From the NCBI GenBank assembly GCA_026387055.1, contig JAPLML010000648.1:1-5048 (forward strand): DNA of 5,048 nt, in the 5' to 3' direction. The notes beneath the pieces are model-generated. The model made no database searches. It was not told the DNA's origin and saw nothing but the letters and a program-made list of their open reading frames with translations. The position numbers were made by a program, and so were the translations under genes. Shown here piece after piece: positions 4,590 to 5,048 of this stretch; the first letter of the stretch is position 1; each line of letters begins with the position of its first letter. This DNA is from Planctomycetota bacterium. Its GTDB lineage: Bacteria > Planctomycetota > Phycisphaerae > FEN-1346.

Positions 4590-5048
4590 TTAAGGTACGT
4601 TGATAAATTGCTGCACGAGGAAAATCACAATCGGCACCGTCACACCGGCCCCGAGGGTCGACAAGAGCACCGCGCTCGCGGCGAAGTCCGGCCGGTTCCT
4701 GAACTCGATCGCCACCACCGCCGACGCCACCGCCGACGGGCCCGCCGCCCCGATGATCAGCACCTGCGCCAGCAAGCCCTCCACCCCCATGATCCTCACG
4801 AGCGCCAGGGCCAACAACGGCCCCGCGATTAATCTTAGGCCCATCGACAGCGCCAAGTCCAGGGGGGCCCGCACCAGCCTCACGCACGCCATCTGGGCCC
4901 CGAGCGTCATCAGCGCCATCGGCACGTAGGCCTGCGTGATGTAGTTGGCGGCCTCCGAGAAAACATGGGCCATCGCTTTCCAGAACGGATGGGCGGTCTC
5001 GACCATCCGGCCGTCCACGCCAAACCACTTCATCGCGAGCGCCGCCAC
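4590..5048 (-). CDS. AEC (auxin efflux carrier) family transporter, C-terminal half
   Basis: The visible 152 residues are the end of a membrane permease; the gene enters from the right edge, and the GTG at 5048 is probably an internal Val codon. Numbering from there, hydrophobic segments lie at about 33-56, 63-86, 91-114 and 124-148. They show features typical of the AEC family: VPMALMTLGAQMA (42-54) resembles the conserved PLALLLLG-type helix. The stretch with GPSAVASAVVAIEF (103-116), followed by a short hydrophilic loop and AASAVLLSTLGAGVTVPI (123-140), matches the family's C-terminal end, including the PS/PT pair and the final helix. AEC proteins are secondary carriers in the inner membrane, usually of about 310 residues with ten helices. 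Known bacterial members move small carboxylates such as malate or malonate. The substrate here cannot be told. The stop is TAA at 4592-4590. Confidence 0.88.
   Translation of the reverse strand: MAALAMKWFGVDGRMVETAHPFWKAMAHVFSEAANYITQAYVPMALMTLGAQMACVRLVRAPLDLALSMGLRLIAGPLLALALVRIMGVEGLLAQVLIIGAAGPSAVASAVVAIEFRNRPDFAASAVLLSTLGAGVTVPIVIFLVQQFINVP

Overview
This is a GC-rich stretch of bacterial DNA from an organism I cannot name. The mix of genes (a secreted esterase, a signal-peptide protein with TPR-like helices, a PHP hydrolase) and the intergenic palindromes would suit a Planctomycetota-type or other GC-rich environmental genome. That is an inference from style, not from a marker gene.

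Layout. Positions 1-966 hold one secreted alpha/beta-hydrolase (esterase/peptidase-like) gene in two pieces that face away from each other. The N-terminal part lies on the minus strand (314 down to 1) and the C-terminal part on the plus strand (about 316 to 966). The two pieces share a perfect 99-bp inverted repeat (1-99 and 315-413). Read through that repeat they make a single sensible hydrolase with its oxyanion motif and full catalytic triad. I read this as a fold-back junction, most likely an assembly or amplification chimera and less likely a real inversion. Positions 967-1269 are intergenic, with a terminator-like hairpin, a pair of facing REP-like hairpins, a 15-bp dyad and a candidate sigma70-type promoter. 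Positions 1270-2589 (+) encode an exported protein of 439 residues of unknown function. It has TPR-like helices and a methionine-rich tail built from a 21-bp tandem repeat. Positions 2590-2786 hold hairpins and a perfect 12-bp-arm palindrome. Positions 2787-4031 (+) encode a PHP-domain metal-dependent phosphoesterase with all the expected metal ligands. Convergent to it, 4146-4382 (-) encodes a small possible zinc-binding protein with a strong ribosome binding site. The right edge (4590-5048, -) is the C-terminal half of an AEC-family membrane transporter whose start lies outside the window.

The genes do not form an obvious pathway. The esterase and the 439-residue protein both appear to be exported, while the PHP enzyme is probably cytoplasmic. 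I see no CRISPR array, rRNA, tRNA, transposase or phage gene, and no clear new multi-gene system. The observations most worth checking are the fold-back at the left edge, the REP-like palindromes and the Met-rich repeat tail.
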